A stretch of DNA of 64,000 nucleotides from Bradyrhizobium sp. 200 (GCF_023100945.1 NZ_CP064689.1:8166001-8230000); one strand, 5' to 3'; positions 16,863-26,100 are shown, counted from the stretch's first letter. The notes: generated by a model from the sequence alone, not told the origin. Translations and numbers: made by a program.

Positions 16863-17564
16863 CTAGCTCTTGAGCCATTCAGCCAATGCATCGGCCGTCG
16901 CCTGCGGCTGTTCCACCTGCGGCAGGTGTCCGCAATTCGGCAGGACCACGAGCTTTGCGTTGTGAAGGTTGTTGGCCATCTCGACCGACAGCGCGTTCGG
17001 GATGGTGTTGTCCTCGTCGCCCGACAGCACCAGCGTCGGACATTTGATGGCCGCCAGGATCGGCCGCGAGTCCGGCCGGCTGATGATGGCTTCCTGCTGG
17101 CGCACAAAACCCTCCATACCGACATCCCCGCCCATGTCATGGACGAGCTGGCGCAGGCTCGCATCCTCGCGGCGCGAGGTGTGCACGAAGCCGGCAAACA
17201 GCTCGTCCAGCACGGCGCCGTATTCGCCGCCCTTCGCACGGGCCATCATGGTTCGGCGGCGGGCGGTTGCCTCCGGCGTATCCGGCCGGGCCTGGGTGTT
17301 GAGCAGGGCCAGCTTCGCCACCCGTTCAGGTGCCTGCCGCATGATCTCGAAGGCGACGTAACCGCCCATCGAATGGCCGGCGAGTGCGAAGCGGGGCGGC
17401 GCCTCGGCCAGAATCCGCCGCGCAATCAGGGCCATATGGTCGTCGCGGATGTGGTTGGCGACCGTCACCGGGCCGAACCGCCAGAGATCAGGCAGCACAG
17501 GGGCAAAGATCCGCGGCGAGCTGACGAGGCCGGGAACGAGCAGGATCGGCATCGAGTTGTCCAT
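16863..17564 (-). CDS. Alpha/beta hydrolase
   Basis: 233 residues with nucleophile Ser65 in the elbow GHSMGGYV, acid in LSGDEDNTIP and His in NCGHLPQVE. The oxyanion-hole strand begins PILLVPGLVSSPRIF. Substrate unknown; the fold is that of esterases and related hydrolases, and no lid domain can be assigned. It is divergent from carA, with about 160 bp between them. Confidence 0.9.
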   Translation of the reverse strand: MDNSMPILLVPGLVSSPRIFAPVLPDLWRFGPVTVANHIRDDHMALIARRILAEAPPRFALAGHSMGGYVAFEIMRQAPERVAKLALLNTQARPDTPEATARRRTMMARAKGGEYGAVLDELFAGFVHTSRREDASLRQLVHDMGGDVGMEGFVRQQEAIISRPDSRPILAAIKCPTLVLSGDEDNTIPNALSVEMANNLHNAKLVVLPNCGHLPQVEQPQATADALAEWLKS

Positions 17565-17727
17565 GCTCGGCTCCGGATCGGGGCAAAAGCTTGCAAAAGT
17601 GCCGAAAAACCCAGTCTAGACCCGCGGAACCGGCTGTCAAATATGCGGCAAACGCATGTGAATCCCGCTCATTTCCTGGCCTTCCGGCTTTGACGCGCAG
17701 GGGCGCTTGCGACTATGAAGTGCGCTC

Positions 17728-18918
17728 ATGACAACATCTGAAAACGCCTCAGCCTGGCCGGACCACAAACCGACCGCGCTCCTCGTGCTTGCCGACGGTA
17801 CCGTGCTGGAGGGTTTTGGCCTCGGCGCGGAGGGCCACGCCGTCGGCGAGGTCTGCTTCAACACCGCGATGACCGGCTATGAGGAGATCCTCACCGATCC
17901 CTCCTATGCCGGGCAGCTCATCACCTTCACCTTCCCGCATATCGGCAATGTCGGCACCAACGAGGAAGACATCGAGACGGTGAACATGGCGGCGACGCCG
18001 GGCGCGCGCGGCGTGATCCTGCGCACCGCGATATCAGATCCCTCGAACTACCGCGCGACAAAGCATCTCGATCAGTGGCTGCGCGCCCGCGGTATCATCG
18101 GCCTCTCCGGCATCGACACCCGCGCGCTGACCGCACTGATCCGCAGCAAGGGCATGCCGAACGCTGTGATCGCGCATTCGAAAAGCGGCGCGTTCGACCT
18201 GCACGGCCTGAAGGAAGAAGCGCGCGAATGGCCCGGCCTGGAGGGCATGGACCTGGTGCCGATGGTGACATCAGGCCAGCGCTTCACCTGGGACGAGACG
18301 CCGTGGGTCTGGCAGCAGGGTTTTGGCCGGCAAAGCGAGCCGGAGTTCAACGTGGTCGCGATCGACTACGGCATCAAGCGCAACATCCTGCGGCTGCTCG
18401 CCGGTGAAGGCTGCAAGGTCACGGTGGTGCCGGCGACGACGTCGGCCGAAGATATTCTGGCGATGAAGCCGGACGGCGTTTTCCTGAGCAACGGCCCGGG
18501 CGATCCGGCCGCGACCGGCAAATACGCTGTGCCGGTCATCCGGCAGGTGATCGCATCGGGCACGCCGACCTTCGGCATCTGCCTCGGCCACCAGATGCTG
18601 GGCCTCGCCGTCGGCGCCAAGACCATGAAGATGCACCAGGGCCATCACGGCGCCAATCATCCGGTCAGGGACGAGACCACCGGCAAGGTGGAGATCACCT
18701 CCATGAACCACGGCTTTGCCGTCGACCAGACGACGCTGCCGGAAGGCGCGACGCAGACCCACATCTCGCTGTTCGACGGCTCCAATTGCGGCATCGAGCT
18801 CAAGGGCAAGCCGGTGTTCTCGGTGCAGTACCACCCCGAGGCTTCGCCGGGCCCGCGCGACTCGCATTATCTGTTCAAGCGGTTCGCCGATCTGATGCGC
18901 GAGAAGAAGCGGGCGTAG
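17728..18918 (+). CDS. carA: Carbamoyl-phosphate synthase small (glutaminase) subunit
   Basis: 396 residues. It hydrolyses glutamine and feeds ammonia to CarB for carbamoyl phosphate, needed for arginine and pyrimidine synthesis. The N-terminal CPSase domain ([21 protein letters not shown]) is followed by a class I glutamine amidotransferase with nucleophile Cys285 in FGICLGHQ and His in [11 protein letters not shown]. carB is about 9.6 kb further on the same strand, not adjacent, with unrelated genes between. Confidence 0.96.
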   Translation: MTTSENASAWPDHKPTALLVLADGTVLEGFGLGAEGHAVGEVCFNTAMTGYEEILTDPSYAGQLITFTFPHIGNVGTNEEDIETVNMAATPGARGVILRTAISDPSNYRATKHLDQWLRARGIIGLSGIDTRALTALIRSKGMPNAVIAHSKSGAFDLHGLKEEAREWPGLEGMDLVPMVTSGQRFTWDETPWVWQQGFGRQSEPEFNVVAIDYGIKRNILRLLAGEGCKVTVVPATTSAEDILAMKPDGVFLSNGPGDPAATGKYAVPVIRQVIASGTPTFGICLGHQMLGLAVGAKTMKMHQGHHGANHPVRDETTGKVEITSMNHGFAVDQTTLPEGATQTHISLFDGSNCGIELKGKPVFSVQYHPEASPGPRDSHYLFKRFADLMREKKRA

Positions 18919-18933
18919 GACTACACACACTGC

Positions 18934-19011
18934 CGTCATTGCGAGCGCAGCGAAGCAATCCACGCCTCAGCACGGGGATAGATGGATTGCTTCGCTTCGC
19001 TCGCAATGACG
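18934..19011. repeat. Palindromic intergenic repeat, family A
   Basis: cgtcattgcgagcgcagcga ... tcgcttcgctcgcaatgacg, nearly perfect hairpin of about 78 bp, 15 bp after carA. A likely terminator or mRNA 3'-end stabiliser for carA. Confidence 0.87.
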
Positions 19012-19134
19012 GTCCTTGAAAACTGACACATGAGTGGATCAAATCCGGGGCATGATGCGATATCATGTGACGAACGCACCGGTTTGGTGATTCCTTTGGT
19101 ATGATGATCGTAATTATAACGACAGGAATATTTC

Positions 19135-19635
19135 ATGGACGATAGAACCGCCGCCCCGACGGTCGAATACGGCGTGACACCGACCCATGTGATGGCGTCG
19201 ATGTCCGGCCTCGACTTCGTCCGCGCCATCTTCGACGGCCAATTGCCGGCGCCGCCGATCATGCAGAACGTCGAACCGTTCGACTCCACCGCCGAAACCG
19301 GCCACGTCGTGTTCCACAGCGTGCCCGGATTTCGGCACTACAATCCGATCGGCTCGGTACACGGCGGCTATGCCGCGATCCTGCTGGATTCCGCGATGGG
19401 GCTTGCGGTTCACACCGCGCTTCCCGCCGGTACCGGCTACACCACGCTGGAATTCAAGATTTCCTTCATCAAGGGCATGACCAAGGATACCGGGCCTGTC
19501 CGCACCGAGGGCAAGACGCTCAGCGTCGGCCGCCGCGCCGCCACCGCTGAGGCGCGCATCACCGACGCCAAGGGCCGATTGCTCGCGCATGCGACGACGA
19601 CGTGCCTGGTTTTCGAGATTCCGAAGGGAACGTGA
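19135..19635 (+). CDS. PaaI-family hotdog thioesterase
   Basis: 166 residues with the hotdog thioesterase core YNPIGSVHGGYAAILLDSAMGLAVH, which holds the typical HGG (His-Gly-Gly) motif and the catalytic Asp, then TLEFKISFIKGM. Members hydrolyse acyl- or aryl-CoA. The exact CoA is unknown. The ribosome site aggaa is near 19120. Confidence 0.85.
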   Translation: MDDRTAAPTVEYGVTPTHVMASMSGLDFVRAIFDGQLPAPPIMQNVEPFDSTAETGHVVFHSVPGFRHYNPIGSVHGGYAAILLDSAMGLAVHTALPAGTGYTTLEFKISFIKGMTKDTGPVRTEGKTLSVGRRAATAEARITDAKGRLLAHATTTCLVFEIPKGT

Positions 19636-19690
19636 CGCGCTGACTTTGGTTTGATCCCGGCGTATTGTTGTTCGCGCGGGAGAAGCAAAC

Positions 19691-20224
19691 ATGTCCGTCG
19701 TCAGCGCCGATATCGAGCCCCTCACTTTCATCTTCGCCGACGATGGCCTCGTGCCCAACAATCCGCTGCCGTTCCTGGTTTACAAAGGCGCGGTCGACGT
19801 CGCCAATGATCACCCCGAGAAAACCATCGAGGGACTGTTCGGCGCCAATGGCTGGGGCGCAATGTGGCGCAACGGCGTCTATGATTATCTGCACTATCAC
19901 TCGACCGTGCATGAAGCATTGGGCGTTGCCCGAGGAAGTGCGAGGGTGCAGTTCGGCGGAGACCACGGCAAGCCACTCGATATCTCAGCCGGCGACGTCG
20001 CCATCCTGCCCGCGGGCACCGGGCATCAGTTGATCTCGGCCAGCAACGATTTCTGCGTGGTCGGCGCCTATCCGCCGGGACCGCCGATGCAGATCACGCG
20101 GCCGACGCCGGAGAACCATGCGAAGGCCTTGAAGACGATCCCGGAAGTGAAGTTGCCAGAGACCGATCCCGTGCGCGGTGCGGACGGGCCACTCGTCAGA
20201 CTGTGGACGCGCAGCGCGGCTTAA
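19691..20224 (+). CDS. Cupin-domain protein
   Basis: 177 residues. Cupin motif 1 is in YLHYHSTVHEALGVARGSARVQFGG, and motif 2 in ISAGDVAILPAGTGHQLI. The H-x-H and a later His can bind a metal. It resembles the YlbA/germin-like single-domain cupins; function unknown. Downstream of the thioesterase gene by 55 bp, same strand, perhaps co-transcribed. Confidence 0.8.
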   Translation: MSVVSADIEPLTFIFADDGLVPNNPLPFLVYKGAVDVANDHPEKTIEGLFGANGWGAMWRNGVYDYLHYHSTVHEALGVARGSARVQFGGDHGKPLDISAGDVAILPAGTGHQLISASNDFCVVGAYPPGPPMQITRPTPENHAKALKTIPEVKLPETDPVRGADGPLVRLWTRSAA

Positions 20225-20237
20225 GCGAATCCCAAAT

Positions 20238-20468
20238 TCATCTGGGGGGCCGCAATTCGCCTGTGATCCAGCCAACGGCGCTGGATTCGAGCGGATCGTA
20301 CGCCACCGTCCTGGTTTCGGTGTGGCCGCAGTTTGAGCATTCGAACGTGCGTTGCTCCAAACCTCCCGGCGCATCCGAAACGGCAGTCGTGATCATCCGC
20401 GCCTCGCAATCGGGGCAGCGCGGCCGTATCGGCAGAAGCTCTGGAGGGGGTCTTTCCGGGGCCAGCAT
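20238..20468 (-). CDS. Small zinc-ribbon protein
   Basis: 76 residues from ATG at 20468 (gggtgag lies just upstream; an in-frame ATG at 20510 would add 14 residues). Two CxxC pairs, CPDC and CSNC, separated by about 26 residues, form a zinc ribbon. The rest is PLESSAVGWITGELRPPR. No enzyme domain. Probably a small metal-binding protein; role unknown. The opposite-strand frames here look non-coding. Confidence 0.65.
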   Translation of the reverse strand: MLAPERPPPELLPIRPRCPDCEARMITTAVSDAPGGLEQRTFECSNCGHTETRTVAYDPLESSAVGWITGELRPPR

Positions 20469-20569
20469 GACACTCACCCAGCTTTGGGTTGAACCTATCG
20501 GCGCCTGCAATTCGCGCGCCGATAACCTTCACAAGGCCTGCTATAACCAGTGAAAACGCCTTTCGATCC

Positions 20570-20585
20570 GTCCAATACCCGACAC
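20570..20585. promoter_or_regulatory. Copy 1 of the gatacccgac motif near the Crp/Fnr gene
   Basis: gtccaatacccgacac. Part of a set of three sites with core (c)c(a/g)atacccgac; see 20636 and 21531. The sites flank the Crp/Fnr gene, a pattern expected of self-regulation or control of the neighbour on the other side. Confidence 0.5.
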
Positions 20586-20598
20586 TTGTCATAGTAGC

Positions 20599-20628
20599 TG
20601 TAAATATATCATAGTTGTAAATATATCA
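20599..20628. repeat. Two 13-bp direct repeats upstream of the Crp/Fnr gene
   Basis: tgtaaatatatca occurs at 20599-20611 and 20616-20628, starts 17 bp apart. These AT-rich repeats in otherwise GC-rich DNA probably bind a protein or form part of the promoter of the gene at 20730. Confidence 0.6.
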
Positions 20629-20635
20629 GCCAAAC

Positions 20636-20652
20636 TGTCCGATACCCGACTA
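20636..20652. promoter_or_regulatory. Copy 2 of the gatacccgac motif
   Basis: tgtccgatacccgacta, about 80 bp before the Crp/Fnr start. An inverted pair cagggca / ttgcccctg (20654-20683) follows, which could be another operator or a small hairpin in the leader. Confidence 0.5.
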
Positions 20653-20729
20653 TCAGGGCAGAATTAATTAGCTATTGCCCCTGGTTGCGCCCATTCTGGG
20701 TCTATCGCCGGCTTCCGCCTTAGGCATCG

Positions 20730-21476
20730 GTGACAGAGAGAGTTGAAGCTCCCGCCTATGTTGTGCAGGAACTCCTCGTGGCCGCCGAAAATCACCTTCT
20801 GAGCTTACTGGATGCTTCGGCGCTGGCCCTGCTGAAGCCGCATATGCGGACGATATCAGTCGAACATGGCGAACTGCTCCACAGCTCCGCGTCTGATATC
20901 GAGTTCGCCTATTTCCCGCGCTCCTGCATCATTTCCGTTCTCGCAACCACCGACCAGGGCGCGACCGCCGAGACGTCCATCGTCGGCCGCGAGGGCATGA
21001 TCGGATCCTCCACCATTCACGGCATCACGACGTCGTTTGCAGACTCGATCGTGCAGGTCGCCGGCGAAGCCGTAAAAATTCCTGCCGCGGAAGTTCATCG
21101 GGCCGGACGGGAGAGCGAAAGCTTTCGAAAGATCGTTGCGCTGTTCGATCTCTCCCTGCTCGCGCAGTCGCAGCAATCGACCGCATGCCAGGCGCTGCAC
21201 CAGGTGGAAAACCGGGCCGCGCGCTGGCTCATGCAGTGCCGGAGACGGCTGGGCAGCAACGATATCCGCCTGACACAGGAATTCTTCGGGCAAATGCTCG
21301 GGGTTCAGCGCACCACCATCAATCTGGTCGAGCGCACGCTGCAGAATGCGGGTCTCATCCAGATCGGCCGCGGCCGCATTTCCATCCTCGACGCCGAGGG
21401 ACTGCAGGGTGTCTCATGCGACTGTTACGAGCGCATCGAGAAGCGGTACGAGGAGCTATTGGGCCCGCTCGAGTAA
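20730..21476 (+). CDS. Crp/Fnr-family transcriptional regulator
   Basis: 248 residues. The N-terminal cNMP-like sensor domain (about 20-150) contains VEHGELLHSSASDIEFAYFP; there are no cysteines for an iron-sulphur cluster near its N-terminus, so it is not FNR/FixK-like in sensing oxygen. The C-terminal HTH lies in LTQEFFGQMLGVQRTTINLVERTL. Ligand unknown. It starts at a GTG (20730) with no strong Shine-Dalgarno; an alternative downstream start cannot be excluded. Three copies of the gatacccgac motif surround it. A broken response regulator follows at 21592. Confidence 0.87.
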   Translation: MTERVEAPAYVVQELLVAAENHLLSLLDASALALLKPHMRTISVEHGELLHSSASDIEFAYFPRSCIISVLATTDQGATAETSIVGREGMIGSSTIHGITTSFADSIVQVAGEAVKIPAAEVHRAGRESESFRKIVALFDLSLLAQSQQSTACQALHQVENRAARWLMQCRRRLGSNDIRLTQEFFGQMLGVQRTTINLVERTLQNAGLIQIGRGRISILDAEGLQGVSCDCYERIEKRYEELLGPLE

Positions 21477-21530
21477 ATTTGTCCTGCCGCCGGAACGAAT
21501 CGGCCAAGACCGTGTTGGTGGTCCTGCGGT

Positions 21531-21550
21531 AGTGTCGGATACCCGACACT
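21531..21550. promoter_or_regulatory. Palindromic copy 3 of the gatacccgac motif
   Basis: agtgtcggatacccgacact is almost a perfect 20-bp palindrome (one mismatched pair), whereas the copies upstream of the Crp/Fnr gene are half-sites. It lies 42 bp ahead of the truncated response regulator and 55 bp after the Crp/Fnr stop. A good candidate dimer site. Confidence 0.6.
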
Positions 21551-21591
21551 CTAAGGCACTTTGTCCCTGCCAACCACAGACGCCGGTTCTG

Positions 21592-21932
21592 ATGCAGCCC
21601 AGCGCTCGCAAGCGGCCTGTCGTGCTCATCGTCGAGGACGAATTTCTGGTCAGGATCGGTACCAGAGCGGCCGTCGAGACGAGGCCATCGCCATTCTCTC
21701 GGCCCGCAACGATATTCATCTTATCTTTACCGACATTCACATGCCGGGTTCGATGGACGGGCTGAAGCTCGCCCATTTCGTCAGAGACCGCTGGCCGCCG
21801 GTCAAGATCGTGGCGACGTCAGGGCGTGCCCGGATCGCCGATGGCGACCTGCCCGCGGGCGGACGCTTTCTGCCCAAGCCCTACTCCGCCGCGGAGATCA
21901 CCGCGACGCTGCGTGAATTGATCCAGAGCTAG
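21592..21932 (+). pseudogene. Response-regulator receiver domain, broken by an internal out-of-frame deletion
   Basis: The start reads MQPSARKRPVVLIVEDEFLVRI in one frame; the phosphorylation half reads DEAIAILSARNDIHLIFTDI HMPGS in the next frame over and continues to LPAGGRFLPKPYSAAEITAT. The stretch between (alpha helix 1 and strand 2) is shorter than in intact receivers by about 40-45 bases, which changes the frame near 21660-21690. Both halves are well preserved, including the acidic pair ED, the acceptor Asp in FTDIHMPGS and the Lys in PKPY, so the lesion is recent or a sequencing error. It was probably a receiver-only regulator partnered with the Crp/Fnr gene. Confidence 0.75.
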
Positions 21933-21980
21933 AGCATGATCCGGAAAAGTGGACACCGGTTTTCCGAAAAGATCATGCTC
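21931..21980. repeat. Palindromic intergenic repeat, family F
   Basis: agagcatgatccggaaaagt ... ttccgaaaagatcatgctc: inverted arms agcatgat / atcatgct with an inner accggttttcc pair. Related copies: 3181-3230 and 36157-36205. Confidence 0.8.
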
Positions 21981-22053
21981 AAATCAAAGAGATAGAGCGG
22001 GGTTACGATTCGAAGAAACGTCATCGCGCTCTAGATTCGCCGGCGTTGCGCCG

Positions 22054-22359
22054 TCATCCACGCTTGGCGATCGGCAACCTCGAGTCGGCTGAAACATCCA
22101 CGGCCTGCGCGCCGGAAGACAGCCGCATCGCGGCGACCCGGGCGACAAAAAGCCCGATGACGAGATTTGCCCGTTCAGTCTCCAGCCTGTCGCGGATCGG
22201 CCCGTTCGGCTCGGTCGCGCACATGGTCTTGATGCAATCGAGAGTGCGGGACAATGAATCGACCACCGCCAATATCGGCTCCATGGATGGCGGCGCCGCC
22301 GCCAGTGGCTCCGATGCGGCCTCAAGCTTCGGACCACGAAATTCAATGACTTTCTGCAT
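22054..22359 (-). CDS. Hypothetical protein, about 100 residues
   Basis: 101 residues, MQKVIEFRGPKLEAASEPLA..., hydrophilic to mildly amphipathic; no recognised motif. The ATG has ggaaat at a reasonable distance upstream, and the codon pattern matches neighbouring genes better than the opposite frames. Role unknown; could be a small regulator-associated protein given the neighbouring signalling genes. Confidence 0.5.
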   Translation of the reverse strand: MQKVIEFRGPKLEAASEPLAAAPPSMEPILAVVDSLSRTLDCIKTMCATEPNGPIRDRLETERANLVIGLFVARVAAMRLSSGAQAVDVSADSRLPIAKRG

Positions 22360-22933
22360 CGCTCGATTTCCAAACCTGAAGAGCCGCCTCGCACGGCCAA
22401 GCTGTGCCCCGCATCGTTCTGCGCGGGGTCATTGGCCGCCAATCATACCGGCGCCTCCCGCAGGCTCGCTTAAATTGATTATCGGAATCTTGCAGCACCC
22501 CCTTTATGCATGCGGCATTTTTTACGCATTTTGACCAAGAGGGCCGCCCGGCCCCGATGGGAGACGATCGACCGCCTCGTGATTATGGAAGCGCCGCTGA
22601 CCATTCGGCCATCACCATCGTCACGAATGACGACCGTGACTCGCCGCCATTTCCTGCACATGTTAGGGTGCTGCGTGTGGAGGTAACTGAAGACACCTTC
22701 AACGTTAAGCCTGTTGGCATCACTTTTCCAAAAGCCTTGATTTAAGTCAGCATATGCCGCGGCGTTTTGTGCCGCCGATGGTGCGCTAAGTATCTCCGGG
22801 AACGACAGCACTTCCGCGTCCACTGCAGCATTCCTGCAAGAGTAATGGAGGTTATACGCATCACCTGACGGCATCAGATGCATCGTGCCTCTCACAAACA
22901 ACCACAACAGACATCAGAAGAGGAGTATTCGAT
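22360..22933. other. Gene-poor stretch upstream of the DUF1254 genes
   Basis: About 570 bp with only short open frames that lack convincing coding character on either strand. It presumably contains the promoter of the DUF1254 gene at 22934 (a good Shine-Dalgarno, aagaggag, is at 22918-22925). I see no repeat family here. Confidence 0.5.
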
Positions 22934-24400
22934 ATGTTTCGAGGAATTCTGACGCTGACATTGTCTCTCTGCGTCGGCGCGGCGGCTGCGCCCGCGGTGC
23001 AGGCCCAAGGGGCCGCACCGGCAATCACCCAAGAGGAGGCTCACGCTATCGCAGTGGACGCCTACGTTTACTTCTACCCCATCATGTCGATGGACGTATC
23101 CCGCAAGCAATTTACAAACGTCGAACAAGGCAAGGAATCCTTCAAGGGCCCGATGAACACGTTCGTCAACGTGCCCGAATACCCGCCGGCAGATTTCAAA
23201 GGTGTCGTGCGCTCTAACTTCGATACGTTGTATTCCGCCTCATGGCTGGACATGACCAGGGAGCCCGTCGTCATTTCGGTTCCAGACACCAATGGACGCT
23301 ACTATCTGTTGCCGATGCTCGACATGTGGACCGATGTCTTTGCGTCGCCGGGCTGGCGGACGACGGGCACCAAGGCCGGGACATTTCTGATAACGCCCGC
23401 GGGCTGGAGGCCTGATCTACGCGACAGGTTTGCCGAGGAATTCAAGCTTCCAAAGGATACGCAGCGGATCGAAGCGCCAACGCCCTATGTCTGGGTCATC
23501 GGCCGTACCAAGACCGACGGGCCGCCCGACTATGATGCGGTTCGCAAGATTCAGGCCGGCTACAAGGTCACCCTGCTTTCAGAATTTGGCAAGACGCCGA
23601 AGCCGGTCGAGGTCAAGATCGACCCGAGCGTCGACATGAAGACGCCACCAAAGACCCAGGTCGATACCATGACGGCGGGCGTGTATTTCGCCAATGCCGC
23701 CGAGTTGCTCAAGCTTCATCCGCCGCATATCACCGACGAGCCGATCATTGCGCAGATGAAGAAGATCGGCATCGAGCCGGGCAAGAGCTTTGACATCGGT
23801 AAGCTTGACCCCGTCGTACAAAGGGCTTTGGAAACGGCGCCACAGGATGCGCAGAAGCTGATGGCCTGGAAGGTGCCGACGCTGGCGCGGGTTGCCAATA
23901 ACTGGTCCATGAACACGGACACGATGGGTGTTTACGGCAACTACTATTTGAAGCGAGCCATTGTCTCGCAATTGGGACTCGGTGCAAACCTGCCTGAGGA
24001 CGCCATCTATCCGCTCAATCTCGGCGACGAATCCGGCAAGCCGCTCGATGGCGCAAACAAGTACACCATCACGTTTGAGAAAGGCGCTGCCCCGCCAGTC
24101 AATGCCTTCTGGTCGATCACGCTTTACGATCCTGAAGGGTTCCAGGTTGGCAACGTTCTCAACCGCTTCGCGGTCAGTAGCTGGATGCCCTTCAAGTACA
24201 ATGCGGATGGCTCGCTCGATCTCTATTTCCAAAACGCCAGCCCTGGAAAGGACCTGGAAGCGAACTGGCTTCCGGCGCCGAAGGGAGCCTTCAATCTGAC
24301 GATGCGCCTTTACGCGCCGAAGTCCGACGCGCTGACCGGTAAGTGGAATCCTCCGCCGGTCGTGAAGACGCAAACAACGGTGGGCATTTCGGCCCAATAG
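22934..24400 (+). CDS. Secreted DUF1254/DUF1214 protein (first of two)
   Basis: 488 residues with a signal peptide (MFRGILTLTLSLCVGAAAAPAVQAQ), so exported to the periplasm. DUF1254 comes first (AYVYFYPIMSMDVSRKQFTN; FDTLYSASWLDM) and DUF1214 follows (VNAFWSITLYDPEGFQVGNV). The activity of the pair of domains is not firmly known. The strong ribosome site gaggag precedes the ATG. It is followed by a second, more distant member at 24481. Confidence 0.9.
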   Translation: MFRGILTLTLSLCVGAAAAPAVQAQGAAPAITQEEAHAIAVDAYVYFYPIMSMDVSRKQFTNVEQGKESFKGPMNTFVNVPEYPPADFKGVVRSNFDTLYSASWLDMTREPVVISVPDTNGRYYLLPMLDMWTDVFASPGWRTTGTKAGTFLITPAGWRPDLRDRFAEEFKLPKDTQRIEAPTPYVWVIGRTKTDGPPDYDAVRKIQAGYKVTLLSEFGKTPKPVEVKIDPSVDMKTPPKTQVDTMTAGVYFANAAELLKLHPPHITDEPIIAQMKKIGIEPGKSFDIGKLDPVVQRALETAPQDAQKLMAWKVPTLARVANNWSMNTDTMGVYGNYYLKRAIVSQLGLGANLPEDAIYPLNLGDESGKPLDGANKYTITFEKGAAPPVNAFWSITLYDPEGFQVGNVLNRFAVSSWMPFKYNADGSLDLYFQNASPGKDLEANWLPAPKGAFNLTMRLYAPKSDALTGKWNPPPVVKTQTTVGISAQ

Positions 24401-24480
24401 ACAATTGACGGCACGCCGGCGCTTCGGCGCCGGCGTCCGACCGCGCAACCCAGCATCCTTGAATCAATTGGAACGACGAT

Positions 24481-26100
24481 ATGAAACAGTCTGCAAGATT
24501 CCTGGCAGCAAGCTTTATCTGCGCGATATCTGCACTGCCCTACATGGCCGCTGCACAAGCTCCTGCGATCCCGCCGATCCTTGTCACGCCGGATTCGGTG
24601 GAGACGCGCATCGGCAAACTCGAATTCAAAGATGGTGCACCGAGCGTGGCGACGGCCGAGAAGATCTACGACACGCTGGATTTCACCCGCGGCCTCGACG
24701 CATTCCTCAACAGTTATGGCGGCGCATCCGCCTATGCAATCCGCAAGGGCCTTCTCAGCATCGGCGCGGACGACAATACGGTCACCATCTACCCCGAACT
24801 GATGGATGCGAAGTCGCTATTTCTCACCGCCAACGCCGACACCGTCTATTATTTTAGCATGGTAGATCTGACAAAGGGTCCCATGGTGGTCGAACAACCG
24901 CCGAAAGGGCTTGGGACCATCAACGACATGTGGTTCGCGTGGATCATCGACGTTGGCTTCCCGGGCCCTGACCGCGGAGAAGGCGGAAGATATCTCATCC
25001 TGCCACCGGGCTATGACGGGCCAGTGCCGGAGGGTGGCTATTACCTGGCGAGATCGAAGACGACGCGCGTCATCTATGCAGCGCGGGCCTTTCTCGTCGA
25101 CAACGATCCGAAACCGGCCGTCGAGAACATCAAGAAAACCATCAAGATTTATCCGTACACACCGGGCGGCCACGGCACGAGCATCGCAACCGCGCTCGAA
25201 GGCAAGGTCAGGCTCGAAGCCAATCCACCCGTCCCGCCGACCAAGTTCGTCGAGGCCAGCGGCAAAGCGTTCAATACAATCCCGCCGAGCGACTATTCGT
25301 TCTTCGAGATGATCAACGCCAACATCCAGCAGGAGCCGGCCGATTCCTACAATCCGGAGCTTGCAGGACAATTGGCGGCGATCGGCATCGTGAAGGGCAA
25401 GGCCTTTGCACCCGATGCGCGGATGAAGAAAATCCTCACCGATGCGGCCGCGGTCGGCAATGCCGCCGGACGCACGCTTAACTGGCGCCCCCACCAATCC
25501 CTAGAATGGACCTATTACCCGAACTCGTCCTGGGCTAACATGCTTTGGCAGGGTGGCGCGAATTTCGAGACGCCGCCGCCGATGATCACCAAGGAAGGCA
25601 TGTTCAAGCCGTTGCCCGCAACCGGCGCGCGCACGCTCGATTCGAAAACGGCATTCTACTACGGCTATACGCTCGATAGCCCCGGCATGATCATGCGGCT
25701 GCCACGCGTCGGCTCGCAATATCTCATGGGCTTTCTCGATGCGGAAAAGAACGACCTCGACGGGGGCAAGACCTACAAGGTGACGCTGCCGAAGGGCATT
25801 CCTGCGGCTGCATTCTGGTCGTTCACGCTCTACGACAACCAGTCACGCTCCATGCTCGACACGCCGCAACGCTATCCGCGCGCCGGTAGCCAGAGCTACC
25901 CGTCGCCCGCCGCCGAAGCCGATGCCGACGGCTCGACGACGATCTACTTCGGTCCGACCCAGCCAGCCGGAGTGAAGCGCGGCAACTGGATACAGACCAT
26001 GCCGGGCAAAGGCTGGTTCACGCTGCTTCGTCTCTACAGCCCGCTCGAAACGTTCTTCACGAAGGAGTGGCGGCTGAGCGAGATCGAACTGGTGAAGTGA
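24481..26100 (+). CDS. Secreted DUF1254/DUF1214 protein (second of two)
   Basis: 539 residues with a signal peptide (MKQSARFLAASFICAISALPYMAAAQ). Matching motifs: AFWSFTLYDNQSRSMLDT in the C-terminal domain and TADTVYYFSMVDL-type sequence (NADTVYYFSMVDLTKGPMVV) in the N-terminal one. It is clearly a distant paralogue of the gene at 22934, 80 bp away on the same strand, probably co-transcribed. Enzymatic role unknown. Confidence 0.88.
   Translation: MKQSARFLAASFICAISALPYMAAAQAPAIPPILVTPDSVETRIGKLEFKDGAPSVATAEKIYDTLDFTRGLDAFLNSYGGASAYAIRKGLLSIGADDNTVTIYPELMDAKSLFLTANADTVYYFSMVDLTKGPMVVEQPPKGLGTINDMWFAWIIDVGFPGPDRGEGGRYLILPPGYDGPVPEGGYYLARSKTTRVIYAARAFLVDNDPKPAVENIKKTIKIYPYTPGGHGTSIATALEGKVRLEANPPVPPTKFVEASGKAFNTIPPSDYSFFEMINANIQQEPADSYNPELAGQLAAIGIVKGKAFAPDARMKKILTDAAAVGNAAGRTLNWRPHQSLEWTYYPNSSWANMLWQGGANFETPPPMITKEGMFKPLPATGARTLDSKTAFYYGYTLDSPGMIMRLPRVGSQYLMGFLDAEKNDLDGGKTYKVTLPKGIPAAAFWSFTLYDNQSRSMLDTPQRYPRAGSQSYPSPAAEADADGSTTIYFGPTQPAGVKRGNWIQTMPGKGWFTLLRLYSPLETFFTKEWRLSEIELVK

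Noticed and set aside
20203..20553. 116-residue forward frame over the small zinc-ribbon gene
   Set aside because: The reverse strand keeps CxxC pairs and a ribosome site; the forward frame is a shadow.
22479..22907. 142-residue reverse frame upstream of DUF1254
   Set aside because: No motif, poor codon character, rare residues for a protein here; treated as non-coding.
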